Assembly (NCBI RefSeq): GCF_002954615.1
Contig: NZ_MSCJ01000001.1
Coordinates: 434,001 to 498,000 of the forward strand
Source of the DNA: Photobacterium angustum
Lineage (GTDB): Bacteria; Pseudomonadota; Gammaproteobacteria; Enterobacterales; Vibrionaceae
DNA length: 64,000 nucleotides
Reading direction: 5' to 3'
In this document: positions 16,971 to 25,671 of the stretch, piece by piece
Layout of the letters: every line of letters starts with the position of its first letter
Position numbering within the stretch: position 1 is the first letter of the stretch
Made by a program: the position numbers and the translations under genes
Notes under the pieces: model-generated
Told to the model about the DNA's origin: nothing
What the model saw: only the letters and a program-made list of their open reading frames with translations
The model's database searches: none

Positions 16971-17426
16971 ATGAGTGATACGATTGTTTATGTGTCTGGA
17001 ACTTTTGATTTATTTCATAGTAATCATTTGAAAATGATAAATTATGCCAAGGGGTTAGGGGATCGGCTTATTGTTGGAGTAAGTACTGATGAACTAGTTT
17101 GCTCTTATAAAAAGCCACCTACAATTCCATTTGAAGAGAGAATTTCAATCATTGAGGGGTTAAAGTCCCCAGATGTTGTTATACCTCAACATACTTTAGA
17201 TCATAACAAAACAGTTGAAAATTTAAATATTGATATATTTGTTATTGGTGATGATTGGGTTGGCAAGTATGATTATTTACGAAAAAAGAATGTCAAAGTG
17301 TTTTATTTTCCATACGGTAAAGGAATAAGTTCTTCTTCTCTTAAACAAAAAATCTATAGTCAATATACTGAAATGTTAAAAGATATTGATGATCACCCGA
17401 TTCCCGAGCCAACGGATACTAAATGA
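16971..17426 (+). CDS. TagD-like cytidylyltransferase, probably glycerol-3-phosphate or related polyol phosphate
   Basis: 151 residues of the nucleotidyltransferase superfamily. VSGTFDLFHSNHLKMI holds the catalytic pair His16 and His19; the usual HxGH reads HSNH. It also has GVSTDELV, IGDDWVGKYDYL, and a C-terminal SSSSLKQKI resembling ISTTxIK. Members activate glycerol-3-P, or other small phosphates, as CDP derivatives. The start ATG at 16971 has SD aaggg. Its stop overlaps the next gene's start (ATGA), implying translational coupling. With the SDR and LicD genes it suggests a CDP-polyol pathway. Confidence 0.82.
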   Translation: MSDTIVYVSGTFDLFHSNHLKMINYAKGLGDRLIVGVSTDELVCSYKKPPTIPFEERISIIEGLKSPDVVIPQHTLDHNKTVENLNIDIFVIGDDWVGKYDYLRKKNVKVFYFPYGKGISSSSLKQKIYSQYTEMLKDIDDHPIPEPTDTK

Positions 17427-18034
17427 AAAATATTCTAATTACAGGTGGGAATAGTGATATTGCTAAATCATTATTCAAACGACTATCTAAAGACTATAAT
17501 ATAGATGCACCTATAAGAAATGTATTGGATGTTACTTCAATTGATAGTGTAGATTCTTTTGTTTCGAATAAAAGTTACGATGTTTTAATTAATTGTGCAG
17601 GAACTCTTTATTCAAGTTTAATTAGTAAATCAGATCCAAGTTTGTGGATTAATGATATTAATGTTAATTTAATTGGATCTTATTTGGTATCACGAAAGGT
17701 ATTAATAAATAACCCTCGTGCTATTGTTATTAATATTGCTTCAACTGCTGCATATAATACATATTCAGATTGGTCATCTTATTGTGCATCTAAAGCTGCT
17801 GTTTTAAGTTATTCAGGTTGTCTTTATAAAGATGGGTACAATGTTTATATTTTATGTCCAGGAGCTATTGATACAAAAATAAGAAATGGCCTTGACATTA
17901 ATAATGACAATGTTATGACTATCGATCAAGCTATAAGTCCGATAGAGGATATTTTAAATAATAAATATAATATTGGCGATATTATATTTTACAGAAAAAA
18001 TGAACTTTTAGTTAAAAGTTTTGAATCTTGCTGA
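17423..18034 (+). CDS. Short-chain dehydrogenase/reductase
   Basis: 203 residues, short for the family. The NAD(P) motif is ITGGNSDIAKSL at residues 6-17. INCAG is at 56-60, catalytic Ser at 107 (NIAS), and Tyr120-Lys124 in SYCASKAA. The substrate cannot be read from sequence. It is coupled to the cytidylyltransferase by a 4-base overlap and precedes licD, so it probably reduces the precursor that is later activated with CTP. I recall an SDR domain fused to a ribitol-5-P cytidylyltransferase in Haemophilus Bcs1, which offers a precedent. AT-rich. Confidence 0.82.
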   Translation: MKNILITGGNSDIAKSLFKRLSKDYNIDAPIRNVLDVTSIDSVDSFVSNKSYDVLINCAGTLYSSLISKSDPSLWINDINVNLIGSYLVSRKVLINNPRAIVINIASTAAYNTYSDWSSYCASKAAVLSYSGCLYKDGYNVYILCPGAIDTKIRNGLDINNDNVMTIDQAISPIEDILNNKYNIGDIIFYRKNELLVKSFESC

Positions 18035-18041
18035 GGTCACA

Positions 18042-18887
18042 ATGTCAACAGAATTAGAAAATTTACAAAAAAAAATAATAACGATTGCAAGTACTATAGA
18101 TTCTTTTTGTAAAGATAACGATATCAACTATATGCTATGTGGTGGAACCTTATTAGGCTCAGCTCGACATGAGGGTTTTATACCTTGGGATGATGATTTT
18201 GACATCGCGATGCCTAGGGAGGATTTTGAGAAATTTCTTAGGTGTTGGAAAGATACTAATGATTTATCTATAATCACAACTAATGATCAACAATATTATA
18301 AAATAGCAACGCCAGCAAAAATTTTTGATGTAAATACGCGGGTCCAAGAAGTCGGTGAAGTATCAAATGGTATGCCTGAATTCAATCCATACGGTATATT
18401 TATTGATATATTTCCTTTAGATTTATACCCAAACAACTTTTTTGGTAAATTGATGAATAAGTACTGGGGTAAGGTTTTATTAGCTAAGCAGCAGTCAAAA
18501 TTCCCCATGTATGAAAGGCCGCCTTATTTCAGATTAATGCTGTTTTTTATGAAGTTATTCCCCCAAGTAGCATTGAATAAAATTAATAATAAATTGATAT
18601 CTATAATAAAAAATAGCAAATGTGATAGTAAATTTATTGGTTATGGTGTAGACACACCATATGATGATTTAATAACAGGACCAGAAAATATACTTCCATT
18701 TCAGAGAGATTGTTTATTTGATGGCCACTATTTTTCAGGGCCTAATAAAAAAGAAGTATATTTAGAAACAAGATATGGTGATTATATGGAGTTACCTCCA
18801 CTCGAATCTCGTTTTCAGCATATTGAGAAGGTCATGGAAATTAACTATAAAAATGATAGTGTGATCAACCGTCATAAGAAACAATAA
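18042..18887 (+). CDS. LicD-family phosphotransferase
   Basis: 281 residues. The LicD/fukutin-type nucleotidyltransferase core is clear: YMLCGGTLLGSARHEGFIPW followed by Asp-Asp-Asp-x-Asp (residues about 30-54), then a conserved IFIDIFPLD segment. Family members transfer phosphocholine or polyol phosphates from CDP donors to glycans. No choline kinase or uptake gene is nearby, while a TagD-like cytidylyltransferase and SDR are, so transfer of a polyol phosphate to the repeat unit is favoured (inference). Start ATG 18042 with GAGG upstream. Confidence 0.85.
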   Translation: MSTELENLQKKIITIASTIDSFCKDNDINYMLCGGTLLGSARHEGFIPWDDDFDIAMPREDFEKFLRCWKDTNDLSIITTNDQQYYKIATPAKIFDVNTRVQEVGEVSNGMPEFNPYGIFIDIFPLDLYPNNFFGKLMNKYWGKVLLAKQQSKFPMYERPPYFRLMLFFMKLFPQVALNKINNKLISIIKNSKCDSKFIGYGVDTPYDDLITGPENILPFQRDCLFDGHYFSGPNKKEVYLETRYGDYMELPPLESRFQHIEKVMEINYKNDSVINRHKKQ

Positions 18888-18918
18888 TATTTAGAACATA
18901 ATATAAGGCGGAGCTATA

Positions 18919-19767
18919 ATGTCTGATAATAGTAAACTCATGTTCACTGTAGGATTGTCTATTTATGATGGTGTTTCAAGAAATCAACTAGAGAGATGCA
19001 TTAACTCTATAATTAATCAAACATTTCAAAATTTTGAATTAATTATATATTTAGACGGAGTTAAAAAAAATGATTTAATAGAGTTTATAGATGATATTTC
19101 TGATAATAAAAAGATTAATATTATAAGATCAACTGAAAATAAAGGATTAGCGGTTGGTTTAAACTCTATAATAAAAAATATGAATGGTGATTTTTTAGTA
19201 AGAATGGACGCTGATGATGAGAGTAAATTACATCGTCTTGAAGTTATTAATGATTTCTTTTTATTTAATCAGGACGTTGATATTTTAGGTAGTGCGGTTG
19301 AACAGAAGAATTTAGAGATTAAAAGTAGTGAAAGCGTTGATATTTTTTATCCAGAATATCATAAAGAGATAGTTAAACAATTTAAATATAGAAATCCTAT
19401 ATCACATCCTACAGTTGTTTTTAGGAAGCGTGTTTTTGACTTAGTACCGTCTTATCCTATTATATCAGATAGAAATGAAGATACATTAATGTGGCTTAGT
19501 GCTATCAAATCTGGATTTGTTTTTCATAATTTAAAAGACGTTTTATATATCTTTAATTATAATGAAGAAACAGAAAAGAGAAGAGTTGGATTTAAGAAGT
19601 CATTTTCCGACTATATTGATCGAATTCGTGTGCAGTTAGACCTTGGCTGTAGTTTTAAAGACTGCCTATTATCTTTGTCTCTTTTTGTTCTTTCTGTTAC
19701 ACCCTTGTATAAAGCAATAAGGAAAAAATACTTTGAGTCAGTATCTAGCAAAAAAGAAAATATTTGA
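18919..19767 (+). CDS. Family 2 glycosyltransferase (amylovoran AmsE-like type)
   Basis: 282 residues with a GT-A fold: VGLSIYDG, ERCINSIINQTFQNFELIIY, NKGLAVGLNSII, and metal motif RMDADDESKL, followed by NPISHPTVVFRK. The last pattern is common in AmsE/WaaE-like enzymes. Sugar and linkage are unknown. SD ggcgg is upstream of the ATG. Its last 35 bases overlap the next gene, whose SD lies inside this coding sequence. Confidence 0.87.
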   Translation: MSDNSKLMFTVGLSIYDGVSRNQLERCINSIINQTFQNFELIIYLDGVKKNDLIEFIDDISDNKKINIIRSTENKGLAVGLNSIIKNMNGDFLVRMDADDESKLHRLEVINDFFLFNQDVDILGSAVEQKNLEIKSSESVDIFYPEYHKEIVKQFKYRNPISHPTVVFRKRVFDLVPSYPIISDRNEDTLMWLSAIKSGFVFHNLKDVLYIFNYNEETEKRRVGFKKSFSDYIDRIRVQLDLGCSFKDCLLSLSLFVLSVTPLYKAIRKKYFESVSSKKENI

Positions 19768-20404
19768 TTTGTTTTTTTCTTTTATTGGATTAATTTTTTT
19801 ATGGCCTGTTATATTATTTGGATGGATAGCATCTTCAATTAGCACAAGATCTAATGGTTTTTTTCTTCAGAAAAGAGTCGGTGTTAATGGTAAAGTCTTT
19901 CATGTTATTAAACTCAAGACTATGACAGACACAAAAAGTGATTTTAGTTCTATTACTGCTTTGAATACGAAACGTATTACTAAAGTGGGTGCATTACTTC
20001 GAAAAACAAAAATTGATGAGTTACCTCAATTAATAAATGTTTTTTTGGGGCAGATGAGTTTTGTTGGGCCACGCCCTGATGTTGAAGGTTATGCTGATAA
20101 GCTTACTGGCAATGAACGTAAAGTTTTATCATTTAAACCAGGTATAACGGGTAAAGCAACAATTTACTTTAAATATGAAGAGGAATTATTGCAATCAGCA
20201 GAAAACCCTCAAAATTTTAATGACTCAATTGTGTATCCATTGAAGACTAAAATAAATTTAGAATATGCCGAACACGCTTCGATAATAAAGGATGTTGACA
20301 TTATTCTTCAAACAGTTATTGGTAAAAGTATTTATAGTGAAACTATTATTCCTTTTACGTCAACTCATGAATGTATTGATAAACTGGAGTCATACAAATG
20401 TTAA
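19733..20404 (+). CDS. Initiating sugar-phosphate transferase (PglC/WbaP-like, small form)
   Basis: 223 residues. One N-terminal hydrophobic segment (FDLFFSFIGLIFLWPVILFGW), then the polyprenyl-phosphate phosphoglycosyl transferase core: QKRVGVNGKVFHVIKLKTM, KIDELPQLINVFLGQMSFVG, PRPDVEGY and KPGITGKAT. It transfers a sugar-1-phosphate to undecaprenyl phosphate and so starts the repeat unit. It has the short PglC-type monotopic form without the extra WbaP helices. Start is TTG 19733, with aagga 9 bases upstream inside the preceding gene. No ATG gives an intact domain. Confidence 0.9.
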   Translation: MSQYLAKKKIFDLFFSFIGLIFLWPVILFGWIASSISTRSNGFFLQKRVGVNGKVFHVIKLKTMTDTKSDFSSITALNTKRITKVGALLRKTKIDELPQLINVFLGQMSFVGPRPDVEGYADKLTGNERKVLSFKPGITGKATIYFKYEEELLQSAENPQNFNDSIVYPLKTKINLEYAEHASIIKDVDIILQTVIGKSIYSETIIPFTSTHECIDKLESYKC

Positions 20405-21573
20405 ACGGTTTTTTTTCTCCTTGGCCTTCATTTACACAAGAAGAAGCAAATGCTATCAGTGAGGTACTACTGTCTAATAAAGTAAATTATTGGACAGGTA
20501 CAGAATGTCGCGAATTTGAAAAAGAGTTTGCTGCATGGGTTGATTCCAAATATGCCGTTTCTTTAAGTAATGGTACTTTAGCTTTAGATGTTGCTTTAAA
20601 AGCTATGGATATTGGTGAAGGTGATGATGTTATTGTTACATCACGTACTTTTCTTGCTTCAGCATCAAGCATTGTAACTTCTGGTGCTAATCCTGTATTT
20701 GCTGATGTGGATTTAAATAGTCAAAACATTACGGCAGGAACAATTAAGGCAGTGTTAACACCTAATACTAAAGCGGTTGTTGTTGTTCACCTTGCAGGGA
20801 TGCCAGCAGAGATGGATGAAATTATGGCTTTAGCTGAAGAACATAATTTGTATGTAATTGAAGATTGCGCCCAAGCCCATGGTGCTAAGTATAAAGGTCG
20901 TAGTGTTGGTACTATAGGTCATGTTGGTGCATGGTCTTTTTGCCAAGATAAGATTATGACTACTGGTGGTGAAGGTGGCATGGTAACTACGAATGATAAA
21001 ACGTTATGGGATCGTATGTGGTCTTATAAAGATCATGGTAAGAGTTATGATGCAATTTATCATCGTAAGCATGAAGCAGGTTTTCGTTGGCTTCATGAAA
21101 GCTTCGGTACTAATTGGCGAATGCTTGAAATGCAGGCCGCAATAGGTCGAATTCAATTGAAGCGTATGGCTGAGTGGACAGCGAAACGTCAAGCTAACGG
21201 TAAAGCTATTGATAATGCTGTTGCTGAACTCAATGCTGTCCGCTGTGTAGAGGTACCAAGCTATATTGAACATGCAGAATATAAACATTATTTGTTTATC
21301 AAGCCAGAAAATTTAAAAGCAGGTTGGACTCGAGACAAAATTGTTGATGAGATTAACCTGCAGGGTGTTCCTGTCTATCAAGGAAGTTGCTCAGAAGTTT
21401 ATTTAGAGAAAGCATTTGATAATACTCCTTGGAGACCCAAAGAACGCTTGAAGAATGCAGTAGAACTTGGTGAGAATAGTCTAATGTTTTTGGTTCATCC
21501 AACATTAACGGATGAGGAAATTAAAAAAACATGTCGTGTATTGGTAGATGTATTGAATAAAGCTTCTATATAA
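20398..21573 (+). CDS. DegT/DnrJ/EryC1/StrS-family nucleotide-sugar aminotransferase
   Basis: 391 residues. PLP-dependent sugar aminotransferase with the Schiff-base Lys at residue 185 (WSFCQDKIMTTGGEGG), the substrate-loop SNGTLALDVALKA near 57-69 and EDCAQAHGAKYKG at 155-167. It would add an amino group to a 4-keto sugar such as that made by the WbpM/PglF-like dehydratase downstream. Overlaps the previous gene by 7 bases and is last in the ops operon, with a terminator behind it. Its base composition is less AT-rich than the preceding eight genes. Confidence 0.9.
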   Translation: MLNGFFSPWPSFTQEEANAISEVLLSNKVNYWTGTECREFEKEFAAWVDSKYAVSLSNGTLALDVALKAMDIGEGDDVIVTSRTFLASASSIVTSGANPVFADVDLNSQNITAGTIKAVLTPNTKAVVVVHLAGMPAEMDEIMALAEEHNLYVIEDCAQAHGAKYKGRSVGTIGHVGAWSFCQDKIMTTGGEGGMVTTNDKTLWDRMWSYKDHGKSYDAIYHRKHEAGFRWLHESFGTNWRMLEMQAAIGRIQLKRMAEWTAKRQANGKAIDNAVAELNAVRCVEVPSYIEHAEYKHYLFIKPENLKAGWTRDKIVDEINLQGVPVYQGSCSEVYLEKAFDNTPWRPKERLKNAVELGENSLMFLVHPTLTDEEIKKTCRVLVDVLNKASI

Positions 21574-21594
21574 GAATTAGATGTTTATCATATT

Positions 21595-21623
21595 AAAGCG
21601 GCTACGTGCCGCTTTTCTTTTTT
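21595..21623 (+). terminator. Rho-independent terminator ending the ops operon
   Basis: 8-bp stem AAAGCGGC / GCCGCTTT (21595-21602 and 21608-21615), followed by TCTTTTTT. Confidence 0.85.
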
Positions 21624-21651
21624 GAGTTAATCATGTTTGCTAGTGTACAAT
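21622..21651 (+). promoter_or_regulatory. Candidate promoter of the dehydratase gene
   Basis: TTGAGT (21622-21627), 18-base spacer, TACAAT (21646-21651), about 38 bases before the ATG at 21689. Confidence 0.4.
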
Positions 21652-21688
21652 GTATTATCAAATATTTAGAGTTGTTCTTTGAGGTTTT

Positions 21689-23599
21689 ATGTCGTTCATA
21701 GATGCATTTTTCTCAATACCACGCGTATATAAAAGAGTTTTGAGCGTGTGTGTTGATCTATTGTTTATTCAAATTGCTTTTTGGGGAGCTTTTTGGACAC
21801 GACTAGGTGACTTTGATGAACTTTACAAAGCTGAATACTGGTATCTTGTAACTTTTCTTTCTGTAGTAAGTGTTTTTTGCTTTAGCCGAATTGGTTTCTA
21901 CCGTGCAATTCTTCGATATTTGAGTATTAATGCTTTATTTACGTTAATTACAGGCGCCTTAGTTTCAACTGTTGTTTTTGTGCTAACTACTTATTTCTAT
22001 AGTATTTGGGTACCCAGATCTGTTTCTGTCATTTATTTTGGCTATCTTTTCGTACTAACAGGTGGAGCTAGGGTATCTATTCGTATGTTTTTTGCTCAGC
22101 GTAGTATGAAGCGAAAACCAAATGTAATAATTTATGGTGCGGGAGTCGCAGGTCGCCAACTAGTAAATTTATTACGTCAAGGTGATGAGTTAAATCCAAT
22201 TGCTTATATTGATGATAATAAGAAATTACAAAACTCCGTAATTCAAGGTTTGAATGTTTATCATCCATCAAAGTTAGCGCGTGTAGTTAATAAAGGTGAT
22301 GTTAAGCAAATCTTACTGGCGATTCCAAGTGCTAGTCGTTCTCAACGTCGTGCAATTGTTGAATCATTAGTTAATTTACCTGTAGAAGTACTTTCTATAC
22401 CAAATCTTGATTCGATTGTTCATGATAATGTATCTCTTGATCAATTAAGAGATGTTGCTATTGAAGATCTTTTAGGACGTGAACCTGTTAAGCCTCGCGA
22501 TGATTTGATGTCAGCAAATATAACTGATCAAGTTGTTATGGTTACTGGTGCAGGTGGTTCCATCGGTTCAGAGTTATGCCGTCAGATCGTTAAGTGTAAG
22601 CCAAAGTCATTATTATTATTTGAGCTTTCTGAATATTGTTTATATAGCATTGAGAAGGAATTGTCAGAGTATGTTTTAAAGCGAGGATTAGATGTTGAAG
22701 TTGTGCCTTTATTAGGCTCAGTTCAACGCATTAATCGTTTAGAAACAATAATGAAGACCTTTAACGTCGATACTATTTACCATGCAGCAGCATATAAGCA
22801 CGTTCCTATGGTTGAATATAATGTTGTTGAGGGCGTTAGAAACAATGTCTTTGGAACTTTTTATACAGCTCAAGCGGCCGTTAATGCGGGTGTGTCTTCT
22901 TTTGTTTTAATCTCAACAGATAAAGCGGTGCGTCCTACAAATGTAATGGGTACAACAAAACGCATGGCTGAGCTTGGTCTTCAAGCGTTAGCTTCGGAAG
23001 AAGCTAAAAAAGAAACTGGAACGCGTTTTTGCATGGTTAGATTTGGTAATGTGCTCGGTTCATCTGGTTCCGTTATTCCACTTTTTAAGCGTCAAATTAA
23101 AGAGGGTGGGCCAATTACCATCACCCACCCTGATATTATTCGTTACTTTATGACTATTCCTGAAGCAGCGCAGTTAGTTATTCAAGCTGGCGCTATGGGT
23201 AAAGGTGGTGATGTCTTCGTTCTAGATATGGGTGAACCCGTTAAGATTGTCGATTTAGCCGAGAATCTAGTGAAGTTATCTGGATTAGAGTTGAAGAGTG
23301 AAAATAATCCATTTGGTGATATTGAACTTAAATATACGGGTCTTCGTCCTGGTGAGAAATTATTTGAAGAGCTATTGATTGGAGATAATGTAGGCGAAAC
23401 CGATCATAGCCGAATTATGACAGCTAATGAGCGTTTCTTATTTTTAGATGAGTATCAGCATATTCTAGATTTACTGGATAAAGCTTGTCATGATTTTAAA
23501 CATGAAGATATTCGCCAAATTTTGCTTGATGCGCCAACTGACTTTAAACCAACAGATGGTATTGGTGATGTAGTTTGGAAACGAAATCAGCAAAAATAG
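21689..23599 (+). CDS. Membrane-bound UDP-sugar 4,6-dehydratase/epimerase (WbpM/PglF/CapD family)
   Basis: 636 residues. The N terminus has four hydrophobic segments. A CoA-binding-like Rossmann region (NVIIYGAGVAGRQLVNLL) follows, then the catalytic SDR domain with VTGAGGSIGSELCRQI and STDKAVRPTNVMGTTKR. Met replaces Tyr in the usual YxxxK, as in WbpM-type enzymes. Such proteins convert UDP-GlcNAc to a 4-keto-6-deoxy intermediate. With the aminotransferase and PglC-like transferase just upstream, a 4-amino-4,6-dideoxy-HexNAc as first sugar is likely. No N-acetyltransferase (PglD-like) gene is visible nearby. Confidence 0.92.
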   Translation: MSFIDAFFSIPRVYKRVLSVCVDLLFIQIAFWGAFWTRLGDFDELYKAEYWYLVTFLSVVSVFCFSRIGFYRAILRYLSINALFTLITGALVSTVVFVLTTYFYSIWVPRSVSVIYFGYLFVLTGGARVSIRMFFAQRSMKRKPNVIIYGAGVAGRQLVNLLRQGDELNPIAYIDDNKKLQNSVIQGLNVYHPSKLARVVNKGDVKQILLAIPSASRSQRRAIVESLVNLPVEVLSIPNLDSIVHDNVSLDQLRDVAIEDLLGREPVKPRDDLMSANITDQVVMVTGAGGSIGSELCRQIVKCKPKSLLLFELSEYCLYSIEKELSEYVLKRGLDVEVVPLLGSVQRINRLETIMKTFNVDTIYHAAAYKHVPMVEYNVVEGVRNNVFGTFYTAQAAVNAGVSSFVLISTDKAVRPTNVMGTTKRMAELGLQALASEEAKKETGTRFCMVRFGNVLGSSGSVIPLFKRQIKEGGPITITHPDIIRYFMTIPEAAQLVIQAGAMGKGGDVFVLDMGEPVKIVDLAENLVKLSGLELKSENNPFGDIELKYTGLRPGEKLFEELLIGDNVGETDHSRIMTANERFLFLDEYQHILDLLDKACHDFKHEDIRQILLDAPTDFKPTDGIGDVVWKRNQQK

Positions 23600-23621
23600 T
23601 TAATCGAACTGCATATTAATT

Positions 23622-23655
23622 AAGGCCAATTGTTATAAAATAATTGGCCTTTTTT
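23622..23655 (+). terminator. Rho-independent terminator of the dehydratase gene
   Basis: 10-bp stem AAGGCCAATT / AATTGGCCTT (23622-23631 and 23642-23651), followed by TTTT. Confidence 0.88.
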
Positions 23656-23679
23656 ATATCTATTGAAACGGAGTTAGTC

Positions 23680-24120
23680 ATGTTCAACAAAATCCTTGTG
23701 GTATGTGTCGGCAACATTTGTCGCTCTCCTTCGGGTGAACGTATATTGTATAAAAAGTTACCAGCCAAACACGTCGCTTCTGCAGGTATTGCAACCCAAA
23801 AAAGCGGGTTAGTTGGTAAGAGTGCTGATGCGATGGCATGTGAGGTGATGGAGCAATATGGTGTGGATTTATCCGATCATAAAGCGCAGCAATTAACGCC
23901 TGAGTTATGTCATGAATATGATCTGATTTTAGTGATGGAAAAAGGGCATATTGAAGCTGTAACCAATATAGCTCCTGAAGCTCGAGGTAAAACTATGTTG
24001 TTTGGACAATGGATTGGTCAACGTGACATTCCAGATCCTTATCGCCAGAGTCGTGAAGCATTTGAACATTCATTAACTTTAGTGGAGCAAGCGGCACAAG
24101 CGTGGGCGGCTAAACTTTAA
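23680..24120 (+). CDS. wzb: Low-molecular-weight protein-tyrosine phosphatase (Wzb-like)
   Basis: 146 residues. The catalytic P-loop CVGNICRS (Cys9, Arg15) and the acid-loop IPDPYRQ near residue 117 mark an LMW-PTP. Wzb proteins dephosphorylate the Wzc tyrosine autokinase of group 1/4 capsule export. No Wzc or Wza gene lies in the window, so this one is an orphan here. The start is ATG 23680 with SD ggag; an upstream frame extension to 23644 lies inside the preceding terminator and is rejected. Codon use is core-like. Confidence 0.9.
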   Translation: MFNKILVVCVGNICRSPSGERILYKKLPAKHVASAGIATQKSGLVGKSADAMACEVMEQYGVDLSDHKAQQLTPELCHEYDLILVMEKGHIEAVTNIAPEARGKTMLFGQWIGQRDIPDPYRQSREAFEHSLTLVEQAAQAWAAKL

Positions 24121-24297
24121 TTTTCCGTTTATAAATATGGTTTATTTATTGATTTAGTAGTACGTTATTTGCGTGTCACATGGTTGTTTTTCGTTGATTT
24201 CGTGAGCCTGCTCTGATTCTAGTTGTTAATATTTCTATCATGGTAATAGCTCTGTCATTATCAAAAATTGGACGAAATATAAACACAAGGAATGTTC

Positions 24298-25671
24298 GTG
24301 GATATTATTCACCATGGAGCAAAAACAGGCGTAACAGGCTCGTGTCATGAGTTAGTGATTGGTAATAGCAGCCTATTAGTTGATTGTGGTCTTTTTCAGG
24401 GCGCGGAAAATAAGAATAATAAGTTTGATATTGAATTTGATGTTAAACGGATTGAAGCGCTCTTGATCACTCATAGCCATATTGACCATATTGGTCGTAT
24501 CCCATGGCTACTTGCTGCAGGTTTTACCGGTCCAATTTATGCGACAGAAGCAACGGCAGCATTATTGCCGTTAATGCTTGAGGATGGTTTAAAGATTCAA
24601 TTAGGATTTAACTCTCAACAATGTAAGCAGTTTACACAACTTATTCAGCAAAAAATACGTCCTGTCCCTTATGATTGTTGGGCGAAAGTCGTTTTATTAA
24701 ATGGAGACAGTGTTTCTGTTCGCTTTCGTCAAGCTGGTCATATCTTAGGTTCTGCCTATATAGAAGTCGAACTTCCTGATCAAAATATTGTAGTATTTAG
24801 TGGCGATCTCGGCCCTTGCAATACACCGCTATTAACCGATCCAGTTTCCCCTGACAAAGCAGATGTACTTGTAATTGAAAGTACTTATGGTGACAAAGCT
24901 CTACATGATACCCAGCAACGTGAAGCTCATTTGCGAAAAATTATAGAACATTCATTACAAGATGGCGGAGCAATTTTAATTCCAGCTTTCAGTGTGGGCC
25001 GTACACAAGAGCTATTGTTTGATATCGAGAATATATTAGCTGATGTGTTAACAGGTTCGAGTCATGATAATACCTATCGTCGTTGGAAATCATTGCCAGT
25101 GATCTTAGATTCACCATTGGCGTTGAAAGTGACGGAGCAATATCGCCATTTTCAAGAGTTATGGTCCAAAGAAGCAAAAGATCGTCGTTATATGGGGCGT
25201 CATCCTCTTTCTTTTGAACAGTGTATTACGATAGAAACACATCAAGATCATATCGAGTTAGTTAATCGTTTAAAGCATTCAGGGGAGCCCGCGATTATCG
25301 TTGCCGCAAGTGGAATGTGTGCAGGCGGTCGGATTGTTAATTATTTAGAAGCGTTATTATCAGACTCACGAACGGATGTCATTTTTGCAGGATATCAAGC
25401 AGAAGGAACACTGGGACGTGCGTTATGTAATGGCGATGAAGTGGTTGAAATACATAATCAAGCAATAGATGTTGAAGCTAATATTTATCAAATGTCTGGC
25501 TATTCGGCTCATGCTGCACAAGATGATTTAGTGAAGTTTGTTGCTGGGATCAATGAGGGTCCCTCTGTGATCCGTGTTGTTCATGGTGATGTTGTTGCAC
25601 AAACACAACTTGCAAAATGCTTACAAGACTGTAAGCCCGAAGCTCATATCATTATTGCTGCTAATGAATAG
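24298..25671 (+). CDS. rjg: MBL-fold/beta-CASP nuclease-like protein (Rjg, mRNA 3'-end processing factor-like)
   Basis: About 458 residues. The metallo-beta-lactamase core has THSHIDHIG (metal ligands His59, His61, Asp63, His64), FSGDLGP and ESTYGDK. The beta-CASP part follows with LIPAFSVGRTQELL, ASGMCAGGRIVNY, FAGYQAEGTLGR and SGYSAHA. Such enzymes are Zn-dependent RNases. In Vibrio cholerae a gene of this kind, rjg, is named for marking the right junction of the O-antigen region, as I recall. GTG at 24298 has a better spaced SD (aagga) than ATG at 24292. Confidence 0.85.
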   Translation: MDIIHHGAKTGVTGSCHELVIGNSSLLVDCGLFQGAENKNNKFDIEFDVKRIEALLITHSHIDHIGRIPWLLAAGFTGPIYATEATAALLPLMLEDGLKIQLGFNSQQCKQFTQLIQQKIRPVPYDCWAKVVLLNGDSVSVRFRQAGHILGSAYIEVELPDQNIVVFSGDLGPCNTPLLTDPVSPDKADVLVIESTYGDKALHDTQQREAHLRKIIEHSLQDGGAILIPAFSVGRTQELLFDIENILADVLTGSSHDNTYRRWKSLPVILDSPLALKVTEQYRHFQELWSKEAKDRRYMGRHPLSFEQCITIETHQDHIELVNRLKHSGEPAIIVAASGMCAGGRIVNYLEALLSDSRTDVIFAGYQAEGTLGRALCNGDEVVEIHNQAIDVEANIYQMSGYSAHAAQDDLVKFVAGINEGPSVIRVVHGDVVAQTQLAKCLQDCKPEAHIIIAANE

